Assembly (NCBI RefSeq): GCF_010993775.1
Contig: NZ_WOTO01000004.1
Location: 124,001 to 188,000 of the forward strand
Direction: 5' to 3'
Origin: Fodinicola feengrottensis
GTDB taxonomy: Bacteria; Actinomycetota; Actinomycetes; Mycobacteriales; HKI-0501
DNA: 64,000 nt
In this document: one piece after another, positions 28,004-39,126 of the stretch
Position numbering within the stretch: the stretch's first letter is position 1
Layout of the letters: each line of letters begins with the position of its first letter
Position numbers and translations under genes: made by a program
The notes under the pieces: model-generated
Told to the model about the DNA's origin: nothing
What the model saw: only the letters and a program-made list of their open reading frames with translations
Databases searched by the model: none

Positions 28004-29382
28004 GTGAAAATCTCCGTGCCCCATGCCCGCCGTCGGCGACCACGGTCCCCCGTCCTGCTGGCGGTCGCCGCCGCCACCGCGTTGTCGCTGCTCACCAGCT
28101 GCGCCGGCGCGGGTGAGCTGGGCGGCAGCGGCAGCACCAACCTCACCGTCGCGATCGTGGCCAACCCGCAGATGAAAGACGCTATCCAGCTCTCCAAACA
28201 GTTCACCGCCGACCACCCGGACATCAACCTCCGGTTCGTCACGCTGCCCGAAAACGAGGCCCGCGCGAAAATCACCGCATCGGTGGCCACCCAGGGCGGC
28301 GAGTACGACATCGCCATGATCAGCAATTACGAGACGCCGCAGTGGGCGCAGAACGGGTGGCTGACCAACCTCACGCCATACATGTCGGCGAGCCCGGATT
28401 ACGACGCCAACGACTTCGTCCCGTCGATCCGCGACTCGGTGTCGTACCAGGGCGGCATGTACGCCGCGCCCTTCTACGGCGAGTCCTCGTTTTTGGCCTA
28501 CCGCAAGGATCTCGTCGCCAAGGCGGGGCTGACCATGCCGGCCCACCCGACCTGGCCGCAGGTCGCCGCGATGGCCGCGAAACTCAATGATCCGTCCCAC
28601 GGCGTCTCCGGGATCTGCCTGCGCGGCCTGCCCGGCTGGGGCGAGGTGCTGGCACCACTGGACACCGTCATCAACACGTACGGCGGCCGGTGGTTCGACC
28701 AGAAATGGAACGCCCAGCTGACCTCACCCGAGGTGAAACAGGCAGTCCAGTTTTATGTGAACACCGTGCAGAAGTACGGCGAGCCGGGCGCCGCGATCAG
28801 CGGTTTCTCCGAATGCGTCACGCAGTTCAGCCAGGGTCAGGTGGCGATGTGGTACGACGCCACCTCGATGGTCAGCACGATCGAGGACCCGGCCAACAGC
28901 AAGGTCGCCGGCAAGATCGGCTACGCGCCGGCGCCGGTCGTCAAGACACCCGCGTCGGGTTGGCTTTATACCTGGGCGCTGGGAATTCCGTCCACCTCCA
29001 AGAACAAGGAAGCGGCCTGGCAGTCATCCAGTGGATGACGAACAAGAAATACATGACGACCGTGGGCAGCCAGCTCGGCTGGGCCCGGGTACCACCGGGA
29101 AGTCGGCTTTCCACGTACCAGATCCCGCAGTACGCGGCGATCGCCAAGCCGTACGCGGAGGCCACCCTTTCCGCGATGCGAGCGGCCGATCAGGCGCATC
29201 CCACCGCGGAACCGGTGCCCTATCAGGGAATCCAGTTCGTCCGAATACCCGAGTTCCAGGATCTGGGTACCAGGGTCAGCCAACAGATAGCCGCCGCGAT
29301 CGCCGGGAACATCACCGTCGACCAGGCGCTCCAACAGTCCCAACAATACGCCGAAACCGTCGGCGAAACCTACCGCCAATAA
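28004..29382 (+). CDS. Sugar/polyol ABC transporter substrate-binding lipoprotein (one frame break)
   Basis: GTG 28004 follows GGGAG by 5 nt. Lipoprotein signal ending LSLLTSC. Family 1 solute-binding fold: LTVAIVANPQMKDAIQLSKQFTADHPDINLRFV, YDIAMISNYETPQWAQNGWL, YAAPFYGESSFLAYRKDLVAKAGL, QGQVAMWYDATSMVSTIED. A missing G near 29022 shifts the frame into AVIQWMTNKKYMTTVGSQLGWARVPPGSR, ending GIQFVRIPEFQDLGTRVSQQIAAAIAGNITVDQALQQSQ. The last part resembles sorbitol/mannitol carriers; the ligand is inferred only. First gene of a three-gene operon with no ATPase, as usual for transporters sharing MsiK-type ATPases. Confidence 0.85.
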
Positions 29383-29395
29383 AGGGGGACCGGAG

Positions 29396-30328
29396 ATGAC
29401 AACGCTCGCCACGCCGATGCGCCCGCTCACCCAGGTGGAGAAGAAAGCCGTCCGGCGGGAAGGCTGGTCGCGCCGGGTGCCGCTGTTGCCCGGGCTGATC
29501 TTCGCGATCATCGTCACCCAGCTTCCGTTTCTCTTCACGCTTTTCTATTCACTGCAATCCTGGAACCTGGTACGACCGGGATCCCAGCATTTCGTCGGGC
29601 TGGAAAACTACGTACGAGTCTTCACCGACAGCACCTTCCGGCAAGCCGCCCTCAACACCATCCTGATCACCGCCGGCTGTGTGATCGTGGCGATGTTGCT
29701 GGGCATCGGGCTGGCTTTGTTGCTGGACCGCGCCTTCCCGGGCCGGGCCGTGGTGCGTACGCTGCTGATCACCCCGTTCCTGATCATGCCGGTGGCCGGT
29801 GCGCTGCTCTGGAAAACCACCATGTTCGACCCGACTTTCGGCCTGGTCAATGCTGTTCTGCGACTCTTCGGCGCCGGCAGCACCGCCTGGGTGGCGCAGT
29901 TCCCGCTCACCTCGGTGATCACTTCGCTGGTCTGGCAGTGGACGCCGTTCATGATGTTGCTGGTGCTGTCCGGCTTGCAGAGCCAGCCGGCCGAGGTGTT
30001 GGAGGCCGCGTCGGTGGACGGCGCGAACCGCTGGCAGACCTTCGTGCTGGTGACGCTGCCGCATTTGCGCCGCTACATCGAGTTGGGTGTGCTGCTTGGC
30101 GCGATTTATGTCGTCAACACCTTCGACCAGATTTACATGATGACCCAGGGCGGGCCTGGCACATCCAGCACCAACCTGCCGTTTTACCTTTACCAGCGGG
30201 CATTCCTGGGCTTCGACATCGGCCAGGCCGCCGCCCTCGGAGTGGTCGTGGTGGTCGGCACGATCATCGTCGCCACCGTCGCACTGCGGGTCATTTTCAA
30301 GAGCTTCACTGCTGGGGAGGAAGCATGA
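29396..30328 (+). CDS. Sugar/polyol ABC transporter permease 1 (MalF/SmoF-like)
   Basis: 310 residues, six predicted helices, starting ATG 29396 after a GGGGGACCGGAG ribosome site. The binding-protein-dependent permease motif EAASVDGANRWQTFVLVTLPHLRR (~residues 202-225) contacts the ATPase. N-terminal helix LPGLIFAIIVTQLPFLFTLFYSLQSW and LLLVLSGLQSQPAEVLEAA are typical of the MalF group. Lies 13 bp after the binding protein; the stop overlaps the next start (ATGA). Confidence 0.9.
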   Translation: MTTLATPMRPLTQVEKKAVRREGWSRRVPLLPGLIFAIIVTQLPFLFTLFYSLQSWNLVRPGSQHFVGLENYVRVFTDSTFRQAALNTILITAGCVIVAMLLGIGLALLLDRAFPGRAVVRTLLITPFLIMPVAGALLWKTTMFDPTFGLVNAVLRLFGAGSTAWVAQFPLTSVITSLVWQWTPFMMLLVLSGLQSQPAEVLEAASVDGANRWQTFVLVTLPHLRRYIELGVLLGAIYVVNTFDQIYMMTQGGPGTSSTNLPFYLYQRAFLGFDIGQAAALGVVVVVGTIIVATVALRVIFKSFTAGEEA

Positions 30329-31194
30329 CCGTCCAGACCGCCCGCCACGCGGCCCTCGCTCCGCGGCCCGCGCCACGGAAATGGCGCCCCGGCTCGTCCG
30401 CGCTGACCGCGATCACCTGGATCATCGGCGTCGGGTTCTTTTTCCCGGTGCTGTGGATGGTGCTGACCGGATTCAAAAGTGAGGGCGACGCTTACACCAA
30501 TCCCCCGCGGCTCTTCTTCCTACCGACCCTCGAACAATACGAGAGCGTCTTCGCTCGCGGTTTCGTACCGTACCTGCTCAATTCCGCGTACGCGACGATC
30601 GTGTCGACGCTGTTGGTGCTGGTGCTGGCCGTACCAACCGCCTATGCCGTGTCGATCCGGCCGGTGAAGAAGACGCAGGACGTGCTTTTCTTCTTCATCT
30701 CCACAAAGATGCTGCCGGTCGCCGCGGTGATCGTGCCGCTTTACGTGGTGGCCAAGCAACTCGCGATGCTCGACAACATCTGGACGCTGATCATCCTTTA
30801 CACCGCGATGAACCTGCCGATCGCGGTGTGGATGATGCGCTCGTTCTTCCTGGAAGTGCCCAAAGCCATCATCGAGGCGGCCCAGGTCGATGGCGCCGGC
30901 CTGCCCCGCATCCTGACCCAGATCATGTTGCCAGTGGTCGCGCAGGCAGGCATGGCCGCGACGGCTCTGATTTGCGTCATCTTCGCCTGGAACGAGTTCT
31001 TCTTCGCCGTCAACCTGACAGCCGCGCGGGCCGCCACTGTACCGGTCTTCCTGGTCGGCTTCATCACCAGCGAAGGCCTCTTCTGGGCCCAGCTTTCGGC
31101 CGCCGCCACACTCTCCTCACTGCCTGTCATTATCTGCGGCTGGATCGCTCAAAAACAACTCGTCCGCGGCCTCTCCATGGGCGCCGTCAAGTAA
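30325..31194 (+). CDS. Sugar/polyol ABC transporter permease 2 (MalG/SmoG-like)
   Basis: 289 residues from ATG 30325 with GGGGAGGAAGC in front. Six helices, and the coupling motif EVPKAIIEAAQVDGAGLPRILTQIMLPVVAQ near residue 190. The N-terminus has the MalG pattern FFFPVLWMVLTGFKSEGDAYTNPPRLFFLPTLEQYESVF. It pairs with the preceding permease to form the channel. Last gene of the operon; a strong hairpin follows 15 bp downstream. Confidence 0.9.
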   Translation: MTVQTARHAALAPRPAPRKWRPGSSALTAITWIIGVGFFFPVLWMVLTGFKSEGDAYTNPPRLFFLPTLEQYESVFARGFVPYLLNSAYATIVSTLLVLVLAVPTAYAVSIRPVKKTQDVLFFFISTKMLPVAAVIVPLYVVAKQLAMLDNIWTLIILYTAMNLPIAVWMMRSFFLEVPKAIIEAAQVDGAGLPRILTQIMLPVVAQAGMAATALICVIFAWNEFFFAVNLTAARAATVPVFLVGFITSEGLFWAQLSAAATLSSLPVIICGWIAQKQLVRGLSMGAVK

Positions 31195-31209
31195 ATCCGC
31201 CCTTGAGTC

Positions 31210-31256
31210 CGCAACGCCCCGTCACTTGCGTCCAGCGCAAGTAACGGGGCGTTGCG
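31210..31256. terminator. Bidirectional hairpin terminator between convergent operons
   Basis: Arms of 21 nt at 31210-31230 and 31236-31256 pair with one mismatch around a 5-nt loop. The hairpin sits exactly between the stop of the sugar permease (31194) and the stop of the minus-strand peptide-binding protein (31267), and it is flanked by a short A run on the plus side, so it can serve both operons. Confidence 0.85.
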
Positions 31257-31266
31257 GCAAAAACTC

Positions 31267-32933
31267 CTACTTGCCGGTCAGACCGACGGTCAGGACGCTC
31301 GGGTACGGCGGGTACGGCGGGAGATAGAAGTTGGTCACCTTCGAGCCGCGCAGGAACGCGTTTTTCGCGTAGAAGAGCGGAACAATGGGCGCGTCCTGCA
31401 TGACCTGCTGGTCCAGGGCACCCCACTGCGCGGCGGCCTTGGTCAGGTCGGTCTGCGAGGTCGCCGCGGCGATGGCCGCGTCCACCTGCGCGTTCGAGTA
31501 CTGCGAGATGTTGAACCCGCCGTTGCCAATCTCACTGGTCCCGATCAGCGGCTGGATCGAGCCCTGCGCGCTTGGGAAGTCCGGCAGCCAGCCCGAAAGC
31601 GACAGGTCGTAGTTCGGCTTCCCCCCGGTCGAGTCAGCCTGCCAAGAGTCGTCGTCCTCCGGCTTGAGCGTGACCTTGATGCCCGCTTTCTGTAGCGAGG
31701 CCTGGATAGCCTGCGAGACGGCCACGTGCAGCGAGTCGTTCTGACTGATCAGCACCAGCGGGGCGGTCTGGTTGAATTTCGCGGTCGCCAGCAGCGCCTT
31801 CGCCTTCGCCACGTCACCGGACGCCGGCGCCTGGTAGAGATCATATTTCTGGTAGCCGCTGATGCCCGGCTCGATCAGCGTCGACGCGATGTCCCCGCCG
31901 ATGACCGGGCCGCCGGCCGCGATCTGGACGGCGTTCTTGTCGATCGCGTATTCGATCGCTTGCTTGCGTACGTTCACGTCGTTCAGCGGTGCTTTACGGG
32001 TGTTCAGCGCCAAATAGTCGAGCGCACCACTGGGTGAGACCGCCAACCGGGCCTTGACCTGCGGGTTGTTCAGCACCTTCGGAGCGAGCGCGGCCTGCAG
32101 GGTGACAAACGAAAACGCCGCCTGGTCGGCGCCCTGGTCGGCGATGATCCGCTGGTTGATGACCTCGCCGTTCAGCGCCATGTCGAGCACGATCGAGTCC
32201 GGCAACGCGGTCCGCACCGGGTCGGTCTTCTGGTCCCAATACTTGTTGCGGACCAACACGATCTTGCTGCCCTGCTGGGCGGACTGGACCTTGTACGGGC
32301 CAGAAGCCAGCGGGTGGTCCTGGTAGTGCACCACGTCCTCTTTGGACTTGGGCACCCCGGTGAACGCCGGCATGCTGACGATCCATGGCCAGTCACCGTA
32401 GGGCTTGTTCAGGTGGAAAACGATGGTGCTCGCATCCGGCGTCGCGATCGACGGCAGGTCCTGGCCGGTCAGCGGGCCCTTGTAGTTCTCACCGCCGACC
32501 AGCAAAGTCTTGTGGTCGCCAGACCCTCGGACAGCTGCGGCGCGAACGTACGCTCCACGCTGTACTTGACGTCCTGTGACGTGATTTTGCTGCCGTCCTC
32601 ATAAAGGACACCCGGCTTGAGATGGTAGGTCCAGGTTTTGCCGCCATCGCTGGGCGTACCGGTGTCGGTCGCGAGGTCCGGCACCACCGTCGGCGGCTTG
32701 TTCGGGTCGGTTTTCCAGGTGGTCAGGCTGCGGATCATCAGGTGGATCGCACTGACCGCGAGGCTCTGGCTCTTCGCCGGATCCTCTTTCAATGTCGGGT
32801 TGTCGAAAAGGATGTGCAGCGTGCCGCCCGTGGTCGCGGTGCCGCCGGACCCGGGGGTCGGATTGGCGTTGCACGCGCTCGCGGTCAACGCGACCGCAGC
32901 CACCAGGGCGATCAGAACCCGGCTCTTCTTCAC
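31267..32933 (-). CDS. Peptide/solute ABC binding lipoprotein 1, family 5 (one frame break)
   Basis: Lipoprotein signal MKKSRVLIALVAAVALTASAC. DppA/OppA-like (SBP_bac_5) fold: LTTWKTDPNKPPTVVPDLATDTGTPSDGGKTWTYHLKPGVLYEDGSKITSQDVKYSVERTFAP, ASTIVFHLNKPYGDWPWIVSMPAFTGVPKSKED, LASGPYKVQS, and VRKQAIEYAIDKNAVQIAAGGPVIGGDIAST. One break near 32515. About 555 residues. It is closely similar over its whole length to the next gene upstream, from which it is separated by 13 bp, so the pair arose by tandem duplication. It binds peptides or related solutes outside the membrane. Confidence 0.88.
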
Positions 32934-32946
32934 CGGAAACTTCCTT

Positions 32947-34616
32947 TCATTTGCCGGCCAGGCCGACGGTCAGGGTGTTCGGATAGGGCGGATAAAGCGG
33001 CAACTGGAAGTCAGCCACCTGGGAACCGCGTAAGTACGTGTTTTTGGCGTAATATAAGGGAACGATCGGCGCGTCCGCCATGATCTGCTGGTCCAGCGCG
33101 GCCCACTGCGAGGCGGCCCTGCTCAGATCGAGCTGCCCCACCGCCGCACCGATCGCCGCGTCCACTCGCGGGTTCGAGTATTGGGAGATGTTCCGACCGT
33201 TGTTACCGATCTCGCTGCTACCGAACAACGCTTGGATTGCCCCCTGGGCGCTGGGAAAGTCCGGCACCCAACTGGACAGCGCGAGATCGTAGACGGGTTT
33301 GCCGCTGGTCGAGTCCGCGACCTGCGAGTCGTTGTCCTCCGATTTCAGGGTGACCTTGATGCCGGCCTTGCCCAGCGACTCCTGGATAGCCTGCGCGATG
33401 GCCAGGTTCGCGGAGGCGTTGTCCGTCAACAACACCAGCGGCGTGGTCTGGGTGAACTTGGCCTGCGCCAGCAGCGCCTTGGCCTTGGCGATGTCTCCGG
33501 ACGCCGGCGCCGGATACAGGTCGAATTTCTGGTAGCCGGGAATGCCCGGTTCAATCAACGTGCTGGCCAACTCGCCGCCGATCACCGGCCCGCCGGCCGC
33601 CACCTGCACGGCGTTCTTGTCGACCGCGTATTCGATGGCACGGCGTACGTCCGCATTGTCCAGCGGCGCCTTGTGGGTGTTGAGCGCGAGGTATTTCAAC
33701 AGCCCACTCGGCGAAATCGCCAGTCGGGCCTTCACCTGCGGGTTGTTCAGCACCTTCGGCGCGAGCGCGGCCTGCAGATTCACGTATGAGAAAGAGGACT
33801 GGTCGATGCCCTGGTCAGCGATGATCCGCTGGTTGATGACCTGGTCGTTCAACGCCATGTCAATCACGATCGAGTCCGGCATCGCGGTCCGCACCGGGTC
33901 GGTCTTGGGGTCCCAATACTTGTTGCGAACCAGCACGAACTTGGTGCCCTGCTGCGCCGACTGGACCTTGTACGGACCAGAAGCCAGCGGGTGGTCCTGG
34001 TAGTGCACCACGTCCTCTTTGGACTTCGGCACTCCGGTGAACGCGGGCATGCTGGCGATCCACGGCCAGTCACCAAAAGGCTTGTTCAGATGGAAAACAA
34101 TCGTGCTGGCGTCCGGTGTCTGGATCGACGGCAGGTCCTGACCAGTCAGCGGGCCTTTGTAGTCCTGGCCGCCCACCAGCAATGTCTTGTGATATGCCAA
34201 GCCTTCCGACAACTGCGGCGCGAACGTACGCTCCACGCTGTACTTGATGTCCTGCGTGGTGATCCGGCTGCCGTCTTCATAACGCAGCCCCGGCTTGAGA
34301 TGGTACGTCCACGTACGGCCGCCATCGCTCTGCTCGCCAGTATCGGTGGCCAGATCGGCGACGACGGTTGGCGGCTTTCCCGGATCGGTTTTCCAGGTGG
34401 TGAGACCCCGGACGATCAGATGGATCGCGCTGGTCGCGAAGTTCTGGCTTTTCGCCGGGTCTTCCTTCATCGTCGGCGAGTCGTCCAGGATGTGCAGGGT
34501 GCCGCCTCTGATCGCGGCACGGCACTACCGGACCCCGCGCTCGGGTTCGCGTTGCAGGCGCTCGCGGTCAACGCGAGACCAGCGGTGAGCAGGACCAGCG
34601 ATCGACGTCTCTTCAT
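32947..34616 (-). CDS. Peptide/solute ABC binding lipoprotein 2, family 5 (one frame break)
   Basis: Start ATG 34616: MKRRRSLVLLTAGLALTASAC lipoprotein signal. A break near 34515 separates the signal from the body, which begins MKEDPAKSQNFATSAIHLIVRGLTTWKTDPGKPPTVVADLATDTGEQSDGGRTWTYHLKPG and runs uninterrupted to VGLAGK. Residue-by-residue reading against its neighbour shows near-identical blocks (PSKEDVVHYQDHPLASGPYKVQSAQQG, PKVLNNPQVKARL). Differences cluster in likely ligand-facing positions (QADSTGGKPNYDLSLSGW versus VADSTSGKPVYDLALSSW are only mild). About 556 residues; lies 51 bp after the permease. Confidence 0.88.
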
Positions 34617-34667
34617 TGGCGACTTCCTTTCGGAGAAGGGATGTTCGCCCAGGCTTTGACTCGCGCT

Positions 34668-35665
34668 CTACTGGTCATACGTCACCCGCGGATCGAGAAA
34701 GACGTACGCGATGTCGACGACCAGGTTCGCGAGAACGATCAGAAATCCGGAGAAGACGGTGAGGCCGACCACCAACGGCAGGTCAAGTTGGTGCACCGCC
34801 TCGATCAACAACTGCCCGATGCCCTGCATGCCAAAGACCGACTCGGTGATCACCGCACCGCCGAGCAGCGATCCCAGGTCCAGCCCGAAAACGGTGATAA
34901 TCGGCGCCAGCACCGAGCGGAGTCCGTGCCGGAGGACGACTCGGCGCTCGGTCAGGCCCTTGGCGCGGGCCGTGACGATGTAATCCTCCCCCAGCACTTC
35001 GAGCATCTGGTTCGGGGGTCAGTCGCGTATAGACAGCGGCCGACACGAAGGCCAGTACGCACCAGGGCAGCACCAGATGCCAGGCCCATTGCAGTGGATT
35101 ATCGAAAAACGGCACATATCCGCTGACCGGAACCGCGTTCAGTCCGAAACCGAAAAGCAGAATACCGAGCAACCCGACCAGGTACGTGGGCGCGGACACC
35201 CCAGCGAGCGCGCTGACCATCAACGTACGGTCCAGAACACTTCCCCTTCGTACGGCCGAAATCACCCCAGCGGCGACCCCCCCACCACCAGCCACAGCAG
35301 CGCGGCGCCGACCGCGATCGACGCGGTGATCGGGAAACGCTGGGCAATCAGGTCGGTGACCGGCGCACCGAGCCGGAACGAATAGCCGAAGCAGGGCGCC
35401 ACGCAATGCACCAGGCCAGTGCCGGCACCGAACGTACGGCCAGCCACCAGACCCACCAGGAATTCCCAGAACTGCACGTACACCGGCAGGTCGAGATGCT
35501 CGAAATGCAGGACGTTTTCGCGAGCCGGTCCGGCGTACACGGCTTGCCACACGACAGCTGCGCCGGATTCGACGGCAGTACGAAGAAAATCAGGTACGTC
35601 ACGGCGGTGATCAGGAGCAGCACGACGACAATGCCGAGCAGTCTGCGGATCAGGTATCGGATCAC
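34668..35665 (-). CDS. Peptide ABC transporter permease, DppB/OppB type (frame breaks)
   Basis: GTG 35665 overlaps the stop of the dppC-like gene (GTGA). It begins IRYLIRRLLGIVVVLLLITAVTYLIFFVLPSNPAQLSCGKPCTPDRLA, the standard DppB start with the extracytoplasmic loop. Breaks near 35530, 35285 and 35015 split the remainder, readable as FWEFLVGLVAGRTFG, ITASIAVGAALLWLVVGG, APTYLVGLLGILLFGFGLNAVPVSGYV, and the coupling motif EDYIVTARAKGLTERRVVLRHGLRSVLAPIITVFGLDLGSLLGGAVITESVFGMQGIG. About 330 residues. Partner of the dppC-like permease. Confidence 0.88.
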
Positions 35666-36632
35666 AGGCGACCGAGCCTCGGGTCGAGAGCGTCGCGAAT
35701 GCCGTCGCCCAGGATGTTGAATGCCAGCACTACCAGGAAAAGCGCGCCACCGGGAAAGATCAGGAACATCGGGTCGGTCTGCACCCACTGCACCGCGTCG
35801 CTGATCGAGCGTCCCCAGTCCGGCGTCGGCGGCGGAATACCGACGCTGAGATAGGACAGCGCGGCCTCGGTGCCGATCATGCTCGGAATCAGGATCGTGG
35901 TGTAGACGATGATCGGGGTAGCCACGTTCGGCAGCAGCTCGCGGGCCATGATCCGCAGCGGCTGCGCGCCCAGCGTCCGAGCCGCGTCGATGAACTCCCG
36001 GCGGACCAGCGACAACACCTGCGCGCGTACGACCCGGCCGACCGTCGGCCAGCCGAAGAAGCCCATCACCGCGATAAGCAGCACCGGTTTGGGCAGCCAG
36101 TCCGGTGCGATCACGGTCAACGCGATCATGAAGATCAGCGCCGGGAAGCTGAACACCACGTCCATGATCCGGCCGATCAGGGTGTCCACGAAGCCGCCCG
36201 AGAGGCCGGCGACCAAGCCCGCGGCCGTACCGATCAGCACCGAGGTGGCCGCCGCGGCGACGCCGATCAGGAACGACGTTCGCGCGCCGTAAACCACGAT
36301 CGCGAACATGTCCCGGCCGGTCAGCGGCTCGACCCCGAACCAGTGCTGCAAGCTCACCCCACCGAACGCACCACGCGGCGCGTTCGCCTGGACCGGGTCG
36401 AGCAGGTCGACGTGGTATGTGTACGGGTCCTGACCTTCGATCGCGGCGAGCAGCGGAGCCCCGATCGCGATCAGGAAGAACAGCACCACCACGATCGCGC
36501 CAGCCAGCGCCCAACGGTCCTGGCGCGCAACCGCAGCCAGGCCAGCTGCCACGGCGAACGGCCGACGACCTGGGCTCGCGGCAAGTCCCCCACCACCTCG
36601 GTCGGCGTGAGGTCCGCGCCGGTCGGCGGCAT
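35662..36632 (-). CDS. Peptide ABC transporter permease, DppC/OppC type (one frame break)
   Basis: ATG 36632 is in the frame PPTGADLTPTEVVGDLPRAQVVGRSPWQLAWLRLRA, a normal cytoplasmic N-tail; a break near 36520 joins it to QDRWALAGAIVVVLFFLIAIGAPLLA. Further motifs: HWFGVEPLTGRDMFAIVVYGARTSFLIGVAAAATSVLIG, the coupling loop EFIDAARTLGAQPLRIMARELLPNVATPIIVY, and LSYLSVGIPPPTPDWGRSISDAV. First gene of the operon dppC-dppB-binding protein 2-binding protein 1. No DppD/DppF ATPase gene follows or precedes it in the window. Confidence 0.9.
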
Positions 36633-36822
36633 GCTCAAGTGGCTTCCCCTCGCCAGTCCACAGTGCTCTTTCGCGGCATTAGATCGCGCCAGGCAGCGCT
36701 GATCTTCCCGTTTCGGGAGCCAATTCAGAAGGACCGACACAGATCACAGTCGATTTGGTGCTTTCTGATACCTAATCGTCATATTCGCTGACCGGCTCCG
36801 GCCGCTCGCTAAAGTAGCCGGT

Positions 36823-37899
36823 GTGACGATCACAGAGGTTCGTGTCCATCAGGTTTCCGTCCCGCTGCACACGCCGTGGGTGACGGCCGTGCGGCGTACC
36901 GAAGTCGTCGAAAGCCTGCTGGTCGAGATCGTCGACGCGGACGGCCGGTCCGGCTGGGGCGAGGGAGTCGCGACCTGGAAGATCACCGGCGACTCGCTGC
37001 CCGGGATGGCCGCCGCCGTTGCTGGACCGCTGGCCGAGGCGGTGACCGGCCGCGATCCCGCCGACCTGGACGACCTCTGCCGCGCGGTGGGGACCGCGGT
37101 TGTCGGCAACACCGCCGCGAAAGCCGCCGTGGACTGTGCCCTGCACGACCTCGCTGCCGTACGCCTGGGCGTCCCGCTCAGCCAGCTGCTCGGCGCCGCC
37201 CCACGACTCATGCCCACCGACGTGACCCTCGCCCTTGGCCCGGTCGCCGAGATGGCCGAAGCCGCTGGTCAGCGGGTCGCCGAAGGCTTTCGCGTGCTGA
37301 AGGTGAAGGTCGGCGGTGACCCGGTCGAAGACCTGCACCGGCTGGTGGCGATCCGCAAGGCGGCCGGGCCGGGCACGGTGATCCGGCTGGACGCCAACCA
37401 GGGCTGGACGGCCCGCGAGGCGGTACGGATCGTGTCCCAACTGGAGGACGCCGACCTCGGCATCGAGCTGGTCGAGCAGCCCGTACCAGCCGGTGACCTG
37501 GACGGACTCGCCTTCGTCAGCGCCCGGGTGTCGACCCCAGTGGCCGCCGACGAGACCGTGTGGTCACCGGCCGACCTGGTGGAGATCGTCCGGCGGCGGG
37601 CCGCCGACGTGGTCAACATCAAGCTCGCCAAGTCCGGTGGGCTACGGCCGGCGCGCGGCCTGGTCGCGGTCGCGGAGGCCAGCGGGGTGCAGGTGATGGT
37701 CGGCTCGATGATGGAGAGCCACGTCGGCATCGGCGCCGCCGCCAGCCTCGCCGCGGTGACCAGGACCCCTTACGCCGTCGACCTCGACGCGGCCTGGTGG
37801 CTGAAACACTCCCCGGTGACCGGCGGCCCGTCGTACGAAGGACCGGACCTGCGGCTCGCCGCCGCGCCCGGCCTCGGGATCACTGGCCTTCGGCCATAA
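36823..37899 (+). CDS. Dipeptide epimerase (enolase superfamily, L-Ala-D/L-Glu epimerase-like)
   Basis: 358 residues from GTG 36823. Enolase-superfamily signature: catalytic lysine in RVLKVKVGGD, metal ligands in IRLDANQGW, LVEQPVPAGDLDG and PVAADETVW, and the second catalytic lysine in VVNIKLAKSGGLRPARGLV. The end MVGSMMESHVGIGAAASLAA fits the dipeptide-epimerase subgroup rather than mandelate racemase. It probably interconverts L,D and L,L dipeptides from recycled peptidoglycan. It diverges from the peptide transporter operon by 190 bp, which supports a shared role in peptide recycling. Confidence 0.87.
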   Translation: MTITEVRVHQVSVPLHTPWVTAVRRTEVVESLLVEIVDADGRSGWGEGVATWKITGDSLPGMAAAVAGPLAEAVTGRDPADLDDLCRAVGTAVVGNTAAKAAVDCALHDLAAVRLGVPLSQLLGAAPRLMPTDVTLALGPVAEMAEAAGQRVAEGFRVLKVKVGGDPVEDLHRLVAIRKAAGPGTVIRLDANQGWTAREAVRIVSQLEDADLGIELVEQPVPAGDLDGLAFVSARVSTPVAADETVWSPADLVEIVRRRAADVVNIKLAKSGGLRPARGLVAVAEASGVQVMVGSMMESHVGIGAAASLAAVTRTPYAVDLDAAWWLKHSPVTGGPSYEGPDLRLAAAPGLGITGLRP

Positions 37900-37947
37900 G
37901 GACCCGACCCGACCAACCGGCGCTGCTGCCTCAGGCCGTCCGGGAAT

Positions 37948-39126
37948 TCACCCGCGCGCCGGCCGTCTGAGCTTCGCCAGGATTTCCAGGTGGTCGACGG
38001 CAGCGCCGGGCGCGCCGCCGGCATCGCGGAAGGATTTCCTTATCCTGTCAGCGTTTTCCCGGTATGTCGGGTCGTCCAGAACCGCGTCGACGGCCGCTCC
38101 GATGTGCTGATCGGTGGCTCTGCCGAACCGCAGCCGCCGGCCTGCCCCGGCTCGTACGACCTGGTCGGCGACTATCGGCTGGTCGTCCCGGATCGGTGCC
38201 ACGACCAGCGGAATGCCCTGATTCAACGCTTCGCAAACCGTGTTGTGACCGGCATGGCAGACCACCGCGGCTGCTCGCTCGAGCAACGCGACCTGCGGCA
38301 CCCGGCCGCGGACGATCACGTCCGCGGAGTCGGCCGGCAGCGTACCCAACGGGTCCACGATCACGGCCTGCATGCGGTCGGCGCGCGCTTTCAAAGCGTC
38401 GAACGCGGCCGCCAGGAACCCTTGGCCGGCATCCGCGCTGACAGTGCCCAAAGTGACCAGGACCAGCGGTTTCGTCGGATCCAACAGCTGCCAGCCGAAC
38501 GCGATCGGGTCCGGCCGGTCGATGATGGAAGGGCCGACGAAACGTACGTGCGGGAGCAGTTCCCCCCTTTCGATGCCGACCAGTTCGGGCGTACTGAACG
38601 CCAGCACCAAATCGCGGGAGGTGCGCGGATCCTCGCCGACGTACGGATCGCCGTGCCGGCGCTGCAGGTCGTCGAGCAGCCCAGCCAGCCACTGCGCCAC
38701 CTTGGGCAGGCCAGCCAGCGGATCGAGCAGCCCGGCCGAGGTGGTCGCTGAAGTCGCCCAGGGCAACCCCTGCACGTTCGCGACCACCGCACCGGCGATC
38801 GCTTGCTGGTCAACCACCCAACACGTCCGGTCCGAAATCCTCGACCGCGGCCGTCACACCGGGCACCATCGCATCGGCCAGCGGGCCGAGCACGTCCGCC
38901 CAGAGGAACTGCAGCGCGGCGAATCCTCGCAGGTCGGCCGGCCGGTTCAACGCGGACTCCGGCGGCATCGCGCAGTCGTAAACCACACCCGCGACAAACC
39001 GCTCGACGACGCCGACGGGCCCGCCCAAGCCACCTGATGCCCGCGGCCCACCAACTCGGCGGCCACCCCAACGGTCGGGTTGATGTGGCCGGCGAAAGGT
39101 GGCACCACAAAGAGAAAACGGCTCAT
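37948..39126 (-). CDS. GT1-family glycosyltransferase (MGT/UGT type), end of biosynthetic operon (frame breaks)
   Basis: ATG 39126 overlaps the hydrolase stop (ATGA). N-terminal acceptor domain: MSRFLFVVPPFAGHINPTVGVAAELVGRGHQVAWAG. After breaks near 39030 and 38815, the C-terminal nucleotide-sugar domain reads LVLVTLGTVSADAGQ, VIVRGRVPQVALLERAAAVVCHAGHNTVCEALNQGIPLVVAPIRDDQPIVADQVV, the signature of macrolide/UGT-type enzymes. About 390 residues. In the operon it would attach a sugar to the polyketide or fatty product made by the synthases. Sugar donor unknown; no deoxysugar genes are in the window. Confidence 0.85.
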
